Shown one piece after another: positions 7,238-14,136 of a stretch of DNA of 24,479 nucleotides. Numbering within the stretch: the stretch's first letter is position 1; each line of letters starts with the position of its first letter. Source of the DNA: UBA2239 sp050177075 (lineage in GTDB: Bacteria > Pseudomonadota > Gammaproteobacteria > Burkholderiales > UBA9220); NCBI GenBank assembly GCA_050177075.1, contig JBFXHL010000030.1, forward strand, positions 1 through 24,479, given 5' to 3'. The position numbers and the translations under genes were made by a program. The notes under the pieces were generated by a model. The model searched no databases, had not been told where the DNA came from, and was given only the letters and a program-made list of their open reading frames with translations.

Positions 7238-9283
7238 ATGGGTTATGAACTTTTCAAATTTGTTCCTATCTCTGCGGCGTTGTGGAGCCTATCGGCTTGG
7301 GGGGGCGGGGTGCAGACCCTGGAAACGGTGGAGGTGGTGGACAGCGCCGATAACCCCATTGGCATGGCGGATGCCGCCAGCCAGGGGACGGTGAACGCGA
7401 AGCAGATAGAAAACCGCCCCTTGCTGCGGCCGGGGGAACTGCTGGAAGCGGTGCCGGGGGTCATCGTCACCCAGCACAGCGGCGACGGCAAGGGCAACCA
7501 GTATTTCCTGCGGGGTTTCAACCTTGACCACGGCACCGATCTGGCCGTCACCGTCGCCGGCATGCCGGTCAACATGCCCACCCATGGGCATGGCCAGGGC
7601 TATGCCGACCTCAATTTTCTCATCCCCGAATTGGTGAGCCGCATGCAGTACAAGAAAGGCCCCTATTATGCCGACGAGGGGGATTTCTCGGCGGCAGGGG
7701 CGGTGCGCATCGATTATGCCGAGAGCCTGAAGGAAGGCATCGCCGAACTGGCTGGCGGTTCGGATGGCTACAAGCGTGTCCTGGCGGCGGACACAGTGAA
7801 GGCCGGCGAGGGGCGCTTGCTTTACGCGGCGGAATATTTCCACAACGACGGCCCCTGGGAGGTGCCCGAGCACTACCGCCGCCTCAACACCGTGCTGCGC
7901 TACAGCCAAGGGGATGCCGCCAACGGCTTCAACCTCACCGGCATGGCCTACCAAGGGAAATGGGACTCCACCGACCAGGTTCCCCTGCGCGCCGTGGACA
8001 GTGGCCTGATCGGCCGCTACGGCAGCCTGGACCCCACGGATGGCGGCGATACCCGCCGCTACAGCCTGTCCGGGGAGTGGCGGCGCAGCGGCGCCAACGG
8101 CGTCACGCGGGCCAGCGCCTATGCCATCGACTACCGCCTCAATCTTTTTTCCAACTTCACCTATTTTCTCGACAACCCGGTACGTGGCGACCAGTTCGAA
8201 CAGGCGGACGAGCGGCGAGTGCTGGGGGCGGACCTGTCCCATGCTTGGCTGGGCAAGCTGGCGGGGCGGGAAAGCGAGCACCAGGTGGGTGCGCGTTTCC
8301 GCCGCGATGCCATCCGCGTCGGCCTTTACAGCACCGAGGCGCGGCAGCGCTGGGCCACCACACGGGATGACCGGGTGGTGCAGGGCAGCATCGCCCTCTA
8401 CTACCAGAACACCACCCAATGGGCGGAGAAATTCCGTACCGTGGCCGGTCTGCGGGGGGATTTCTACCGCTTCGACGTGGACAGCAGCCTGGCGGCCAAC
8501 AGCGGCAAGACCAACGACCGCATCCTAAGCCCCAAACTGTCCCTGATTTTCGGTCCCTGGGCCAGGACCGAGTATTACCTCAACCTGGGCTACGGTTTCC
8601 ACAGCAACGATGCCCGCGGCACGGTCATCACCCTGGACCCGAAGACCCTGGCGGCGGCGGACAAGGTACCTCCCCTGGTGCGAGCGAAAGGCGCGGAAAT
8701 CGGTCTGCGCACCGCCATCGTCCCCCATCTGCAAAGCGCCTTGTCCCTGTGGCGCCTGGACATCGATTCCGAACTGCTCTTCGTCGGCGACGCGGGGACC
8801 ACCGAACCCAGTCGGCCAAGCCGGCGTGCTGGCATCGAGTGGGCCAACTACTGGACTCCCTTTTCCTGGTTGACGGTTGACGCCGACTTGGCGCTGTCCC
8901 GTGCCCGTTTCACCGATAACGATCCAGTTGGAGACCGTATCCCGGGGGCCATTGAAAAGACCCTCTCGGTGGGGGTGGCGGTGGACAATTACCACCGCTA
9001 TTTCGGTGGCCTGAGGTTGCGCTACTTCGGCCCTCGCCCCTTGATCGAGGACGACAGCGTCCGTTCCAAATCCTCCACCCTGGTCAACGCCCGCTTCGGC
9101 TACCGGTTCGACAAGCGGGTCAAGCTGGCCCTGGACGTCTACAACCTGTTCGACCGGGATGTCAGCGACATCGACTACTATTACCAGTCCCAGTTGCGAG
9201 GCGAAGCGGCGCCGGCGTGGGATGTTCACTCACACCCGGCGGAGCCCCGTTCCTGGCGGCTGAGCCTGATCCTGAACTATTGA
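7238..9283 (+). CDS. TonB-dependent outer-membrane receptor, probable nickel-chelate uptake
   Basis: A 681-residue outer-membrane receptor. A hydrophobic N-terminal signal (about 7-24) is followed by a possible TonB box, LETVEV (28-33). The plug covers about 48-170, with PGELLEAVPGVIVTQHSG, QYFLRGFNLDHGTDLAVTVAG and AAGAVRIDY. The barrel ends with the usual DVHSHPAEPRSWRLSLILNY, closing on an aromatic residue. A plug segment, MPTHGHGQGY (113-122), has two histidines that could touch a metal or its carrier. AGGGGGAA at 7221-7228 is a good ribosome site about 9 bases before the ATG. It lies 37 bases after the permease and one base before tonB. Nickel as substrate is inferred from neighbours only; iron chelates or cobalamin remain possible, although no cobalamin riboswitch-like leader is seen. 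Confidence 0.87.
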   Translation: MGYELFKFVPISAALWSLSAWGGGVQTLETVEVVDSADNPIGMADAASQGTVNAKQIENRPLLRPGELLEAVPGVIVTQHSGDGKGNQYFLRGFNLDHGTDLAVTVAGMPVNMPTHGHGQGYADLNFLIPELVSRMQYKKGPYYADEGDFSAAGAVRIDYAESLKEGIAELAGGSDGYKRVLAADTVKAGEGRLLYAAEYFHNDGPWEVPEHYRRLNTVLRYSQGDAANGFNLTGMAYQGKWDSTDQVPLRAVDSGLIGRYGSLDPTDGGDTRRYSLSGEWRRSGANGVTRASAYAIDYRLNLFSNFTYFLDNPVRGDQFEQADERRVLGADLSHAWLGKLAGRESEHQVGARFRRDAIRVGLYSTEARQRWATTRDDRVVQGSIALYYQNTTQWAEKFRTVAGLRGDFYRFDVDSSLAANSGKTNDRILSPKLSLIFGPWARTEYYLNLGYGFHSNDARGTVITLDPKTLAAADKVPPLVRAKGAEIGLRTAIVPHLQSALSLWRLDIDSELLFVGDAGTTEPSRPSRRAGIEWANYWTPFSWLTVDADLALSRARFTDNDPVGDRIPGAIEKTLSVGVAVDNYHRYFGGLRLRYFGPRPLIEDDSVRSKSSTLVNARFGYRFDKRVKLALDVYNLFDRDVSDIDYYYQSQLRGEAAPAWDVHSHPAEPRSWRLSLILNY

Positions 9284-9284
9284 T

Positions 9285-9905
9285 ATGCCTCGGAGGGGGA
9301 ACGCACTTCCTTTCGGGAATGCCCTGCTGGGCTCCCTGCTGGTCCACGGCTTGCTGCTGGCCTGGGTGGGACTGGCGCTACCCCCTGTCCCATTGTATCG
9401 TCATCTTGCGGGCGGTTCCCTTGAGGTGCGCCTGGTAGAGGCGCCAAGAAGTGGCTTGTCGTCGCGGGAGGATAGTCCTGCGCAAGCAACTCGACAGACC
9501 TCCCCCAAGATTCGCCAACCGGCGTTACCGTTGTCCGCGATATCGGCCAGCAGTCCATCTGCGACGGCCGTCGTCGCGAGTGAGCGGGGGGGTGGCGAAG
9601 CGGAATTGACACCGCCACGATTTGGCGCGGAGTATCTCAGCAATCCAGCTCCAATTTATCCCATCTTGGCTCGGCGCATGGGGCAGGAGGGAGAGGTGCG
9701 CCTCAGGGTGCGGGTCAGCCCGGGAGGAGCGGCGGAAGAGGTGCAGCTGGCCCGCTCTTCCGGTCATGAGCTGTTGGACGAGGCGGCACGCAGCGCGGTA
9801 AAAGCGTGGCGCTTCTTGCCGGCCACGCAGGGAGGGCTGCCGGTGGAAGCATGGGTGGTGGTGCCTGTTCGCTTCCGCCTCGCCGCGAAAGCGGATTCTT
9901 TCTGA
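9285..9905 (+). CDS. tonB: TonB-family energy transducer
   Basis: A 206-residue inner-membrane-anchored protein that couples the proton-motive force to outer-membrane receptors. A single membrane segment (about 11-33) contains SLLVHGLLLA, with a histidine at 21 equivalent to the functionally important TonB transmembrane histidine. The middle is a Ser/Pro/Thr-rich spacer (about 53-112), shorter and less Pro-Lys/Pro-Glu rich than classical TonB. The C-terminal TonB domain (about 115-200) shows NPAPIYPILARRMGQEGEVRL, then SSGHELLDEAARSAVKAWRF and VPVRFRL. The start is one base after the receptor stop with no strong ribosome site, so it is probably translationally coupled. No exbB or exbD is nearby, so those must be supplied elsewhere. 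Confidence 0.9.
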   Translation: MPRRGNALPFGNALLGSLLVHGLLLAWVGLALPPVPLYRHLAGGSLEVRLVEAPRSGLSSREDSPAQATRQTSPKIRQPALPLSAISASSPSATAVVASERGGGEAELTPPRFGAEYLSNPAPIYPILARRMGQEGEVRLRVRVSPGGAAEEVQLARSSGHELLDEAARSAVKAWRFLPATQGGLPVEAWVVVPVRFRLAAKADSF

Positions 9906-9907
9906 AA

Positions 9908-9961
9908 TCCCGGCTGGCAAGCCGCTGTGGCCGGGACTACAATGGAACGGCGCTTCGGCGC
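9908..9961 (+). promoter_or_regulatory. Two hairpins and a possible promoter between tonB and hupD
   Basis: In the 80-base gap, TCCCGGC (9908-9914) pairs with GCCGGGA (9930-9936). A second hairpin GCGC-TTCG-GCGC (9950-9961) has a stable UUCG tetraloop. TACAAT (9938-9943) resembles a -10 box, but the matching -35 position is poor. There is no good U tract. The region may end the transport genes, start the hydrogenase genes, or stabilise a processed transcript. Confidence 0.35.
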
Positions 9962-9985
9962 TGATTTCCAACTCGATAGCGGCTT

Positions 9986-10555
9986 ATGGACCCGGACAGC
10001 ATCCTGATTCTCGGCATCGGCAACCTCCTCTGGGCGGACGAAGGGTTCGGTGTCCGTGCCGTGGAGGCGCTGAACGAACGCTGGCAGTTTCCCGACCGCG
10101 TGCGTCTTCTCGATGGCGGCACCCAGGGGCTATCCCTCGTCCAGCACGTGCAGGAGGCCCGGCGCTTGCTCGTGTTCGACGCCATCGACTACGGCCTGCC
10201 GCCGGGCACGATGAAGATTATTCTCAACGACGAGGTGCCCCTCTACCTGGGGGTGAAGAAAATGAGCCTTCACCAGACCGGTTTCCAGGAGGTTCTGGCC
10301 TGCGCCCGCCTCACCGGCCATTATCCCGACGAACTGGTGCTGATCGGCGTGCAACCGGTGGAACTGGACGACTTCGGCGGCAGCCTGCGGGACCCCGTCA
10401 AGGCATGCATCGAACCCGCCCTGGAAGTGGCCCTGGAATGGCTGTCCCGCTGGGGCGTGACGCCGGAGCCCCGGCTCGACGCGGCACTGCCCCTCGGCCC
10501 GGAAAGCCTGAATATTCGCGCCTACGAGAACCGGTTGCCGGAGGGCGGTGCCTGA
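9986..10555 (+). CDS. hupD: [NiFe]-hydrogenase maturation protease HupD/HyaD
   Basis: A 189-residue endopeptidase that removes the C-terminal tail of the hydrogenase large subunit once nickel is inserted. Nickel-binding residues known from HybD can be placed: E19 in GIGNLLWADEGFG, D65 in LLVFDAIDYG and H96 in SLHQTGFQEVLA. DGGTQGLSLVQH and PPGTMKIIL are also typical of the HyaD/HupD class, which pairs with membrane-bound uptake (group 1) enzymes. A tail of about 25 residues past the usual end contains RLDAALPLGPES. The gene opens the maturation operon and its stop overlaps the next ATG (TGATG). No large-subunit substrate is in the window. Confidence 0.92.
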   Translation: MDPDSILILGIGNLLWADEGFGVRAVEALNERWQFPDRVRLLDGGTQGLSLVQHVQEARRLLVFDAIDYGLPPGTMKIILNDEVPLYLGVKKMSLHQTGFQEVLACARLTGHYPDELVLIGVQPVELDDFGGSLRDPVKACIEPALEVALEWLSRWGVTPEPRLDAALPLGPESLNIRAYENRLPEGGA

Positions 10556-10869
10556 TGTGCGTCGGGATTCCCATGCGGGTGGTCGAGGAAGGGGCAGCCT
10601 TCGCCTGGTGCGAGGGGCGTACCGGCCGCCAGCGGGTCAACATGCTGCTGGTGGGGCCCCAGGCGGCGGGAACCTGGGTCCTGACCTTCCTCGATTCCGC
10701 CCGCCAAGTGCTGCCGGAGGAGGAGGCCCGGCGCATCGACGCCGCCCTCGATGCCGTGGATGCCGTGCTGCGGGGGGAAACTCCGGATGTGGACCGCCTG
10801 TTCGCCGACTTGGTGAACCGGGAACCCCAGCGGCCCGACAGGCCTGGGCGGGACGAGGAGCAGCCGTGA
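10555..10869 (+). CDS. hupF: HypC-family chaperone HupF
   Basis: A 104-residue HypC paralogue. The start is the ATG at 10555 inside TGATG; the open frame extends upstream, but only this start gives the essential N-terminal Met-Cys (MCVGIPMRVVEEG). HypC-family proteins use Cys2 to carry the Fe(CN)2CO unit and to bind the large-subunit precursor. HupF differs from housekeeping HypC by a longer acidic, Arg/Pro-rich C-terminus, seen here after about residue 75. It lies between hupD and hupH, as in rhizobial hup clusters. A second family member, 75 residues long, is at 16492. HupF is known in Rhizobium to protect the large subunit under oxygen. Confidence 0.88.
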   Translation: MCVGIPMRVVEEGAAFAWCEGRTGRQRVNMLLVGPQAAGTWVLTFLDSARQVLPEEEARRIDAALDAVDAVLRGETPDVDRLFADLVNREPQRPDRPGRDEEQP

Positions 10870-11687
10870 AGCCTTTTCCCCTCCCCGTGGTCCCGGCCGA
10901 ACAGGATAGGGGCGTCGGCAGCGGCGCGTTCGACTTCGCCACGCCGTTTCCGGCGGTAGGAGGCTTTTCCCTCGCCGCCCTGCCGGAACCCGAGCAAGCG
11001 AGCCGTCTCGGCCCCGCGCTGGCCTTGCTGCGGCAATTGCGCGAGGCCTTGGCGGCAGCCGGCCGGTGTCCGAATTTCGATCTGGCCGGCCTGGACGGGG
11101 AAAATCGTGCGCTGGTTCTCCAGGTGCTGGGGGAAGGCGAGGTCAGCATTGCCATCAGCGAGCCCCGGACGGAAATCCGGGAGTCGGTATTCCCCGGCGT
11201 CTGGCGGGTCAGGGCATGGAGGGGGGACGGTGTCGTCACGGAGGAGCGTGTCGAAGTCGGTGCCATTCCGGCATGCGTGGCCGCCGTGGCCGAGAGCGGC
11301 GGCATGCCTGGCCAATGGCCGCCACCTCCCGCCGGGGTGATGAACGCCCCCGCCGTCCTGGCCGAGGTGGCGGCCTTTGTCCGCGACGCCACGCCCCATG
11401 TCATCAACCTGTCCCAGATGCCCATGAGCCCCGGCGATTTGGCCTACCTTCACCTGGCGCTTGGAGAAGGGAAGGTCGCGATTTTCTCCGGCGGCTACGG
11501 CGATTGCCGCATCCGCAGCACATCCCTGCGGAACCTCTGGCGGGTGGGTTATTTCAATCCGGAGGGCAGACTGGTGCTCGATACCCTGGAAGTGGCCAGC
11601 GTGCCGGAAGTGGCCCTCGCCGCCCGGGAAGACCGGGAAGATAGCGCTTCCCGACTGGCCGAGGTACTGGAATGGTTCGGTGGCTGA
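10866..11687 (+). CDS. hupH: Hydrogenase expression/formation protein HupH (HyaF family)
   Basis: A 273-residue accessory protein of the HupH/HyaF family. Start GTG at 10866 forms a GTGA overlap with hupF; no better start exists in the frame nearby. The N-terminal part is variable. The C-terminal HupH domain (about 160-273) carries typical segments: VINLSQMPMSPGDLAYL, GEGKVAIFSGGYGDCRIRST, NLWRVGYFNPEGRLVLDTLEV and a final EDSASRLAEVLEWF. Family members are needed for maturation of uptake hydrogenases, including the iron-sulfur small subunit, but the reaction is unknown. Its presence indicates a HupSL/HyaAB-type enzyme in the cell. HupG/HyaE, often next to it, is not seen. Confidence 0.88.
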   Translation: MKPFPLPVVPAEQDRGVGSGAFDFATPFPAVGGFSLAALPEPEQASRLGPALALLRQLREALAAAGRCPNFDLAGLDGENRALVLQVLGEGEVSIAISEPRTEIRESVFPGVWRVRAWRGDGVVTEERVEVGAIPACVAAVAESGGMPGQWPPPPAGVMNAPAVLAEVAAFVRDATPHVINLSQMPMSPGDLAYLHLALGEGKVAIFSGGYGDCRIRSTSLRNLWRVGYFNPEGRLVLDTLEVASVPEVALAAREDREDSASRLAEVLEWFGG

Positions 11688-11691
11688 ATCG

Positions 11692-12810
11692 ATGATCGGC
11701 GACGAGCGGATCACTCTGCGCTTGGCCCTCGCAGGGGGACGGATAGACACCGTGGCGGTACGTTCCTCTCGCGGCAGCGCAGCGCTGCGGCTGCTGGAGA
11801 ATCAGCCTCTGCCTCGGGCGGTGGCCCTGCTGCCGATGCTGTTCAGCCTTTGCGGGCAAGCCCAGGGCGCGGTGGCGCACCTGGCGGCGGCGGCCGCGGA
11901 AGGCTATGCTCCGGCATGCGCCGAGCTGACAAGCGGGAAGCGCCGGGTACAGGCCGAGGCGCTCCAGGAACACCTGTGGCGGGTGCTGGTGGACTGGCCC
12001 CAGTGGCTGGATGAAACGCCGGACATGGCGGCCGTGGGGGAGCTGCGCCACGGCGTGGCCAAGGCGCTGAGGGGCGACGCCCGGGAATGGCAAGGATTTT
12101 GTGTTGGCCTGGAGGGGCTTCTCAGCGGCCAGGTATGGGCCATGCCGACCCGGCGGTGGCTGGAAATGACGACACTTGGCGAATTGCGGCACTGGGCCGA
12201 GGAGGGCGAGACGGTGGCGGCGCGGATGATAGGCTGGTTGCTGGGAGGGGAGGGCGCCTACGGCGCCAGCGGGGTGCCGTGCTTGCCCCTGGACGTGCAT
12301 GACCGGTTGTCCGAAGTGGCGGCGGCCATGGGCGCCGATCCCGATTATCCGCGTTATCCCACTTGGCAGGGCGAACCGGGGGAAACCGGCGCCTTGGCGC
12401 GCATGGGCCGTCACCCCTTGTTGGCGCAATTGCTGCGGGAGCAGGGAAATACCGTCGCGGCGCGTTTCGTCGCCCGCCTGCTGGAAGTGGCCCAGACGGC
12501 CATCGGGCTGGAGAATGGGGAAGGGAACTGGCTGGGGGCGATGCAATTGGCGCCGGGAGTTGCCGTGGCCTGGGCCGAAACGGCCCGCGGGTTGCTGGTT
12601 CACCGGCTGGAAGCGAGGGAAGGACGGGTCAGGGACTACCGCATCGTCGCCCCCACCGAGTGGAATTTCCATCCCCGGGGGGCCTTGGCCGCAGGCTTGG
12701 CGGGGCAGTCCGTCATCGACGGCGAGGATGCGCGGCGCAAGGCCCAGTTGCTGGTGCAGGCCCTGGACCCTTGCGTGGCCTGTAGCGTCGAGGTCGGCCA
12801 TAATGCATGA
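11692..12810 (+). CDS. hupK: Hydrogenase assembly scaffold HupK/HoxV
   Basis: A 372-residue protein of the HupK/HoxV family, a degenerate relative of the [NiFe] large subunit. HoxV is known to act as a scaffold for the Fe(CN)2CO unit. Large-subunit echoes are visible: LFSLCGQAQGAVAH (51-63) recalls the RxCGxCxxxH motif with one cysteine left (C54). The C-terminal end LDPCVACSVEVGH keeps D359, C361, C364 and H370 of DPCxxCxxH, the histidine being three positions late. A TEWNFHPRGALAAG stretch (about 322-335) also matches the parent family. There is no C-terminal extension to cleave. I chose ATG 11692; GTG 11680 in the same frame, overlapping hupH, is possible. The end overlaps hypA by 8 bases. 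Confidence 0.85.
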   Translation: MIGDERITLRLALAGGRIDTVAVRSSRGSAALRLLENQPLPRAVALLPMLFSLCGQAQGAVAHLAAAAAEGYAPACAELTSGKRRVQAEALQEHLWRVLVDWPQWLDETPDMAAVGELRHGVAKALRGDAREWQGFCVGLEGLLSGQVWAMPTRRWLEMTTLGELRHWAEEGETVAARMIGWLLGGEGAYGASGVPCLPLDVHDRLSEVAAAMGADPDYPRYPTWQGEPGETGALARMGRHPLLAQLLREQGNTVAARFVARLLEVAQTAIGLENGEGNWLGAMQLAPGVAVAWAETARGLLVHRLEAREGRVRDYRIVAPTEWNFHPRGALAAGLAGQSVIDGEDARRKAQLLVQALDPCVACSVEVGHNA

Positions 12811-13144
12811 AATGTCGCTGGCGGAAGGGGTCCTCCAGGTGGTCGAGGATTATGCCGAGAAGGAAGGTTATTCTAGGGTGAAGACGGTGTGGCTGGAAAT
12901 CGGCCGCTTGTCCGGGGTGGAGGTGGAGGCCATGCGCTTCTGTTTCGATGCCGTGACCCGGGGTTCCCTGGCGGAAGGCGCCGCCCTGGAAATCGTTGAA
13001 ACCGAGGGCCAGGGATGGTGCCTCGTCTGCGGCAAAACGGTCCCCCTGGCGGCCCGGTACGAGCCCTGTCCCGATTGCGGGGATTTCCAGGTGCAGGTCA
13101 CCGGCGGTACGGAAATGCGGGTCAAGGAATTGGAAGTCGAGTAG
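12803..13144 (+). CDS. hypA: Nickel metallochaperone HypA
   Basis: A 113-residue protein that helps HypB insert nickel into the large subunit. The open frame runs further upstream, but the ATG at 12803 gives the invariant N-terminus MHEMSLAEG, whose His2 binds Ni2+. A structural zinc site is formed by two CxxC pairs, CLVC and CPDC, spaced as in the family. Length equals the usual 113-118. The start lies within the last codons of hupK, so the two are probably coupled, and hypB follows after 9 bases with a GGAG ribosome site. Confidence 0.96.
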   Translation: MHEMSLAEGVLQVVEDYAEKEGYSRVKTVWLEIGRLSGVEVEAMRFCFDAVTRGSLAEGAALEIVETEGQGWCLVCGKTVPLAARYEPCPDCGDFQVQVTGGTEMRVKELEVE

Positions 13145-13153
13145 GAGAGCAAC

Positions 13154-14134
13154 ATGTGCACGGTATGCGGCTGCGGCCAAGGGGAAACACGGATCGAGGG
13201 CGAAGCCCATGAACACCCCCACCTTCACGAGGACGGTACGGCACACGGCCATGCCCATTCCCACGAGGGGGAGCATTTCCACGTCCATGCCGACGGCACG
13301 GCCCATAGCCATGGCGGCGACTATCTGCACGGTCGCGACGGCAAATACCTGAACTTCGGCCAGGGAGCCGCCCGCGCTCACGCCCCGGGGATGAGCCAGG
13401 CGCGCATGGTGCAGATCGAGCAGGACATCCTGTCCAAGAACGATGCCTATGCGGCGGAGAACCGCCGCCGTTTCCAGGAACAGGGCATTTTCGCCGTCAA
13501 CCTGGTGTCGAGCCCCGGCTCCGGCAAGACCACCCTGCTGGTGCATACCATCAACGCCCTCAAGGGGCGCTTTCCGGTGGCGGTGGTGGAGGGGGACCAG
13601 CAGACCAGCAACGATGCCGACCGCATTCGCGCCACCGGCGCGCCGGCGCTCCAGATCAACACCGGCAAGGGCTGCCACCTGGACGCCCATATGGTGGGTC
13701 ATGCCTTGGAGCGCCTCAACCCCGCCGACAACAGCCTGCTGATGATCGAGAACGTGGGCAACCTGGTTTGCCCCGCCGCCTTCGACTTGGGGGAGGCCCA
13801 CAAGGTGGCGATCCTGTCCGTCACGGAAGGGGAGGACAAGCCCCTCAAGTATCCGGACATGTTCGCCGCCGCCGATGTGATGTTGCTCAACAAGGTGGAT
13901 TTGCTGCCCCATCTCCAGTTCAACGTTCCCCTGTGCATCGAGTACGCCCGCCGCGTCAATCCCAACCTCCGGGTGATCCTCGTTTCCGCCTTCTCCGGCG
14001 AGGGAATGGAAGAATGGCTGACTTGGTTGGAGGAAGGCCTGACAACCGCCCGTTGTCGCCGTGAGGAAACCGTGGCCCAACTCAAGCAGCGCATCGCCGC
14101 CCTGGAGGCGGAGCTGGCCCGGCTAAAGGGCTAG
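13154..14134 (+). CDS. hypB: Nickel-binding GTPase HypB, His-rich form
   Basis: A 326-residue GTPase that drives nickel delivery to the hydrogenase. The N-terminal CxxCGCG nickel motif (residues 2-8) is followed by a His-rich stretch with 14 histidines between residues 19 and 59. This stretch includes two copies of HxHxHxDGTAHxH (21-33 and 41-53), 20 residues apart. Such regions are known to store nickel in rhizobial HypB. The G domain has the P-loop SSPGSGKTT (119-127), the metal-site residues C174 and H175 in GKGCHLD, C206 in GNLVCP, and NKVD (246-249). An extra coiled-coil-like tail, about 290-326 (EETVAQLKQRIAALEAELAR), extends past the usual end. An in-frame GGAG ribosome site precedes the ATG. 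Confidence 0.96.
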   Translation: MCTVCGCGQGETRIEGEAHEHPHLHEDGTAHGHAHSHEGEHFHVHADGTAHSHGGDYLHGRDGKYLNFGQGAARAHAPGMSQARMVQIEQDILSKNDAYAAENRRRFQEQGIFAVNLVSSPGSGKTTLLVHTINALKGRFPVAVVEGDQQTSNDADRIRATGAPALQINTGKGCHLDAHMVGHALERLNPADNSLLMIENVGNLVCPAAFDLGEAHKVAILSVTEGEDKPLKYPDMFAAADVMLLNKVDLLPHLQFNVPLCIEYARRVNPNLRVILVSAFSGEGMEEWLTWLEEGLTTARCRREETVAQLKQRIAALEAELARLKG

Positions 14135-14136
14135 CC

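Noticed and set aside
9912..9925. Sigma-54 promoter upstream of hupD (GG-N10-GC spacing)
   Set aside because: Only the two dinucleotides match; the surrounding bases do not fit the TGGCAC...TTGCA consensus, and such spacing is common by chance in high-GC DNA.
12713..14080. 455-codon minus-strand frame opposite hypA and hypB
   Set aside because: It is a shadow of two unmistakable genes, and its sequence has no family motif.
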